This document shows positions 4,922-5,406 of a stretch of 5,406 nt of DNA, one piece after another. The stretch's first letter is position 1, and every line of letters starts with the position of its first letter. Position numbers and translations under genes: made by a program. The notes under the pieces were generated by a model that saw nothing but the letters and a program-made list of their open reading frames with translations, searched no databases and was not told where the DNA came from. Source of the stretch: Mageeibacillus sp. UBA3781 (GTDB taxonomy: Bacteria > Bacillota > Clostridia > Saccharofermentanales > Saccharofermentanaceae); assembly GCA_002368805.1 (NCBI GenBank), contig DFFH01000129.1, positions 1,763 through 7,168 on the forward strand, in the 5' to 3' direction.

Positions 4922-5406
4922 ATGGATCATCAGGAAGAAATCGAAAAGAATGAGCAGATCGGTATCTCCGACGTCGAGGAAGACCTGCCGAGAACCGATC
5001 ACATGGCCTACCTTCCGGATATGGAGAAACTGCCGGACTCGGATATCCAAGAGCGTGTCATCCGCGCGATGGAAGAATATGACTATACACGCTATACGGC
5101 AGCAGACGTAAAGCGCGCACTTGCGAAAGAGTATCTGACACCGGAAGACTTCGGTGCTCTTCTCTCCCCTGCGGCGGAGCCCTTCCTCGAGCAGATGGCC
5201 CGCCGTGCCACGGAAGAGACGCAGAAGCACTTCGGAAATTCCGTCCTGCTTTTCACTCCTCTTTATATCTCGAATTACTGTGAGAACTACTGCATCTACT
5301 GCGGTTTTAACTGCAGAAACAGGATCCGCCGCGCCCGTCTCGACGAAGAGGGCATCCGCCGCGAGATGGAAGCGATCGCGAAGACCGGTATGGAGGAGGT
5401 CCTGAT
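4922..5406 (+). CDS. thiH: 2-iminoacetate synthase ThiH, N-terminal part (cut by window edge)
   Basis: A radical-SAM tyrosine lyase that cleaves tyrosine to p-cresol and 2-iminoacetate (dehydroglycine), the glycine-derived substrate of ThiG. The first 161 complete codons are present. The [4Fe-4S] motif is C120, C124 and C127 in YISNYCENYCIYCGFNC. It is preceded by LTPEDFGALLSPAAEPFLEQMA, aligning with the N-terminal helical part of E. coli ThiH. Compared with E. coli, the cluster motif lies about 30 residues further from the start, because of an acidic extension (residues 1-30). The ATG at 4922 has GGGAGGG (4908-4914) 7 nt ahead; M28 lies where shorter homologues might start. Having ThiH rather than the glycine oxidase ThiO fits an anaerobe. 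The frame is open to the right edge. Confidence 0.96.
   Translation, partial: MDHQEEIEKNEQIGISDVEEDLPRTDHMAYLPDMEKLPDSDIQERVIRAMEEYDYTRYTAADVKRALAKEYLTPEDFGALLSPAAEPFLEQMARRATEETQKHFGNSVLLFTPLYISNYCENYCIYCGFNCRNRIRRARLDEEGIRREMEAIAKTGMEEVL

Noticed and set aside
1..5406. CRISPR array, insertion sequence, tRNA or prophage elements.
   Set aside because: No regularly spaced repeats, transposase motifs, terminal inverted repeats or tRNA-like folds were found by reading both strands.

Overview
The window looks like chromosomal DNA of an anaerobic Firmicute, most likely a Clostridia/Lachnospiraceae-type gut organism. This is an inference from three things: class III (oxygen-sensitive) ribonucleotide reductase genes, an oxygen-sensitive ThiH-type thiazole pathway, and strong Shine-Dalgarno (SD) sites with moderate GC content. 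No mobile element, tRNA, rRNA or CRISPR array is visible.

Left third (1-1512, minus strand): an anaerobic nucleotide-reduction module. A radical-SAM activase of the NrdG2 type (1512 to 823) is followed by the N-terminal 213 codons of anaerobic ribonucleoside-triphosphate reductase NrdD (639 to 1, running off the left edge). The 183-bp gap between them holds a promoter for nrdD and two NrdR-box-like sequences exactly 32 bp apart. One box covers the -35 element, which suggests repression by NrdR when dNTP/ATP is high.

Middle (1513-3155, plus strand): a divergent promoter region, then an orphan gene for a 473-residue protein with no Cys, Trp or His. It has a short N-terminal segment, a basic proline-rich linker, about 250 residues of Ala/Glu/Lys-rich predicted coiled coil and an acidic tail. 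I do not recognise it. It ends in a perfect 11-bp-stem intrinsic terminator whose loop region contains a consensus TTGACA.

Right part (3137-5406, plus strand): a tightly packed thiamin thiazole operon thiS-thiF-thiG-thiH. ThiS is the sulfur carrier, ThiF adenylates its C-terminus, ThiH makes 2-iminoacetate (dehydroglycine) from tyrosine, and ThiG condenses these with deoxyxylulose phosphate into the thiazole. thiH is cut by the right edge. The operon leader has no recognisable TPP riboswitch. Instead it carries a 21-bp, wobble-rich hairpin followed by seven T residues, just downstream of a possible promoter. This is either a second terminator for the upstream gene, a leader attenuator, or a small RNA, and it is the part of the window most worth following up.
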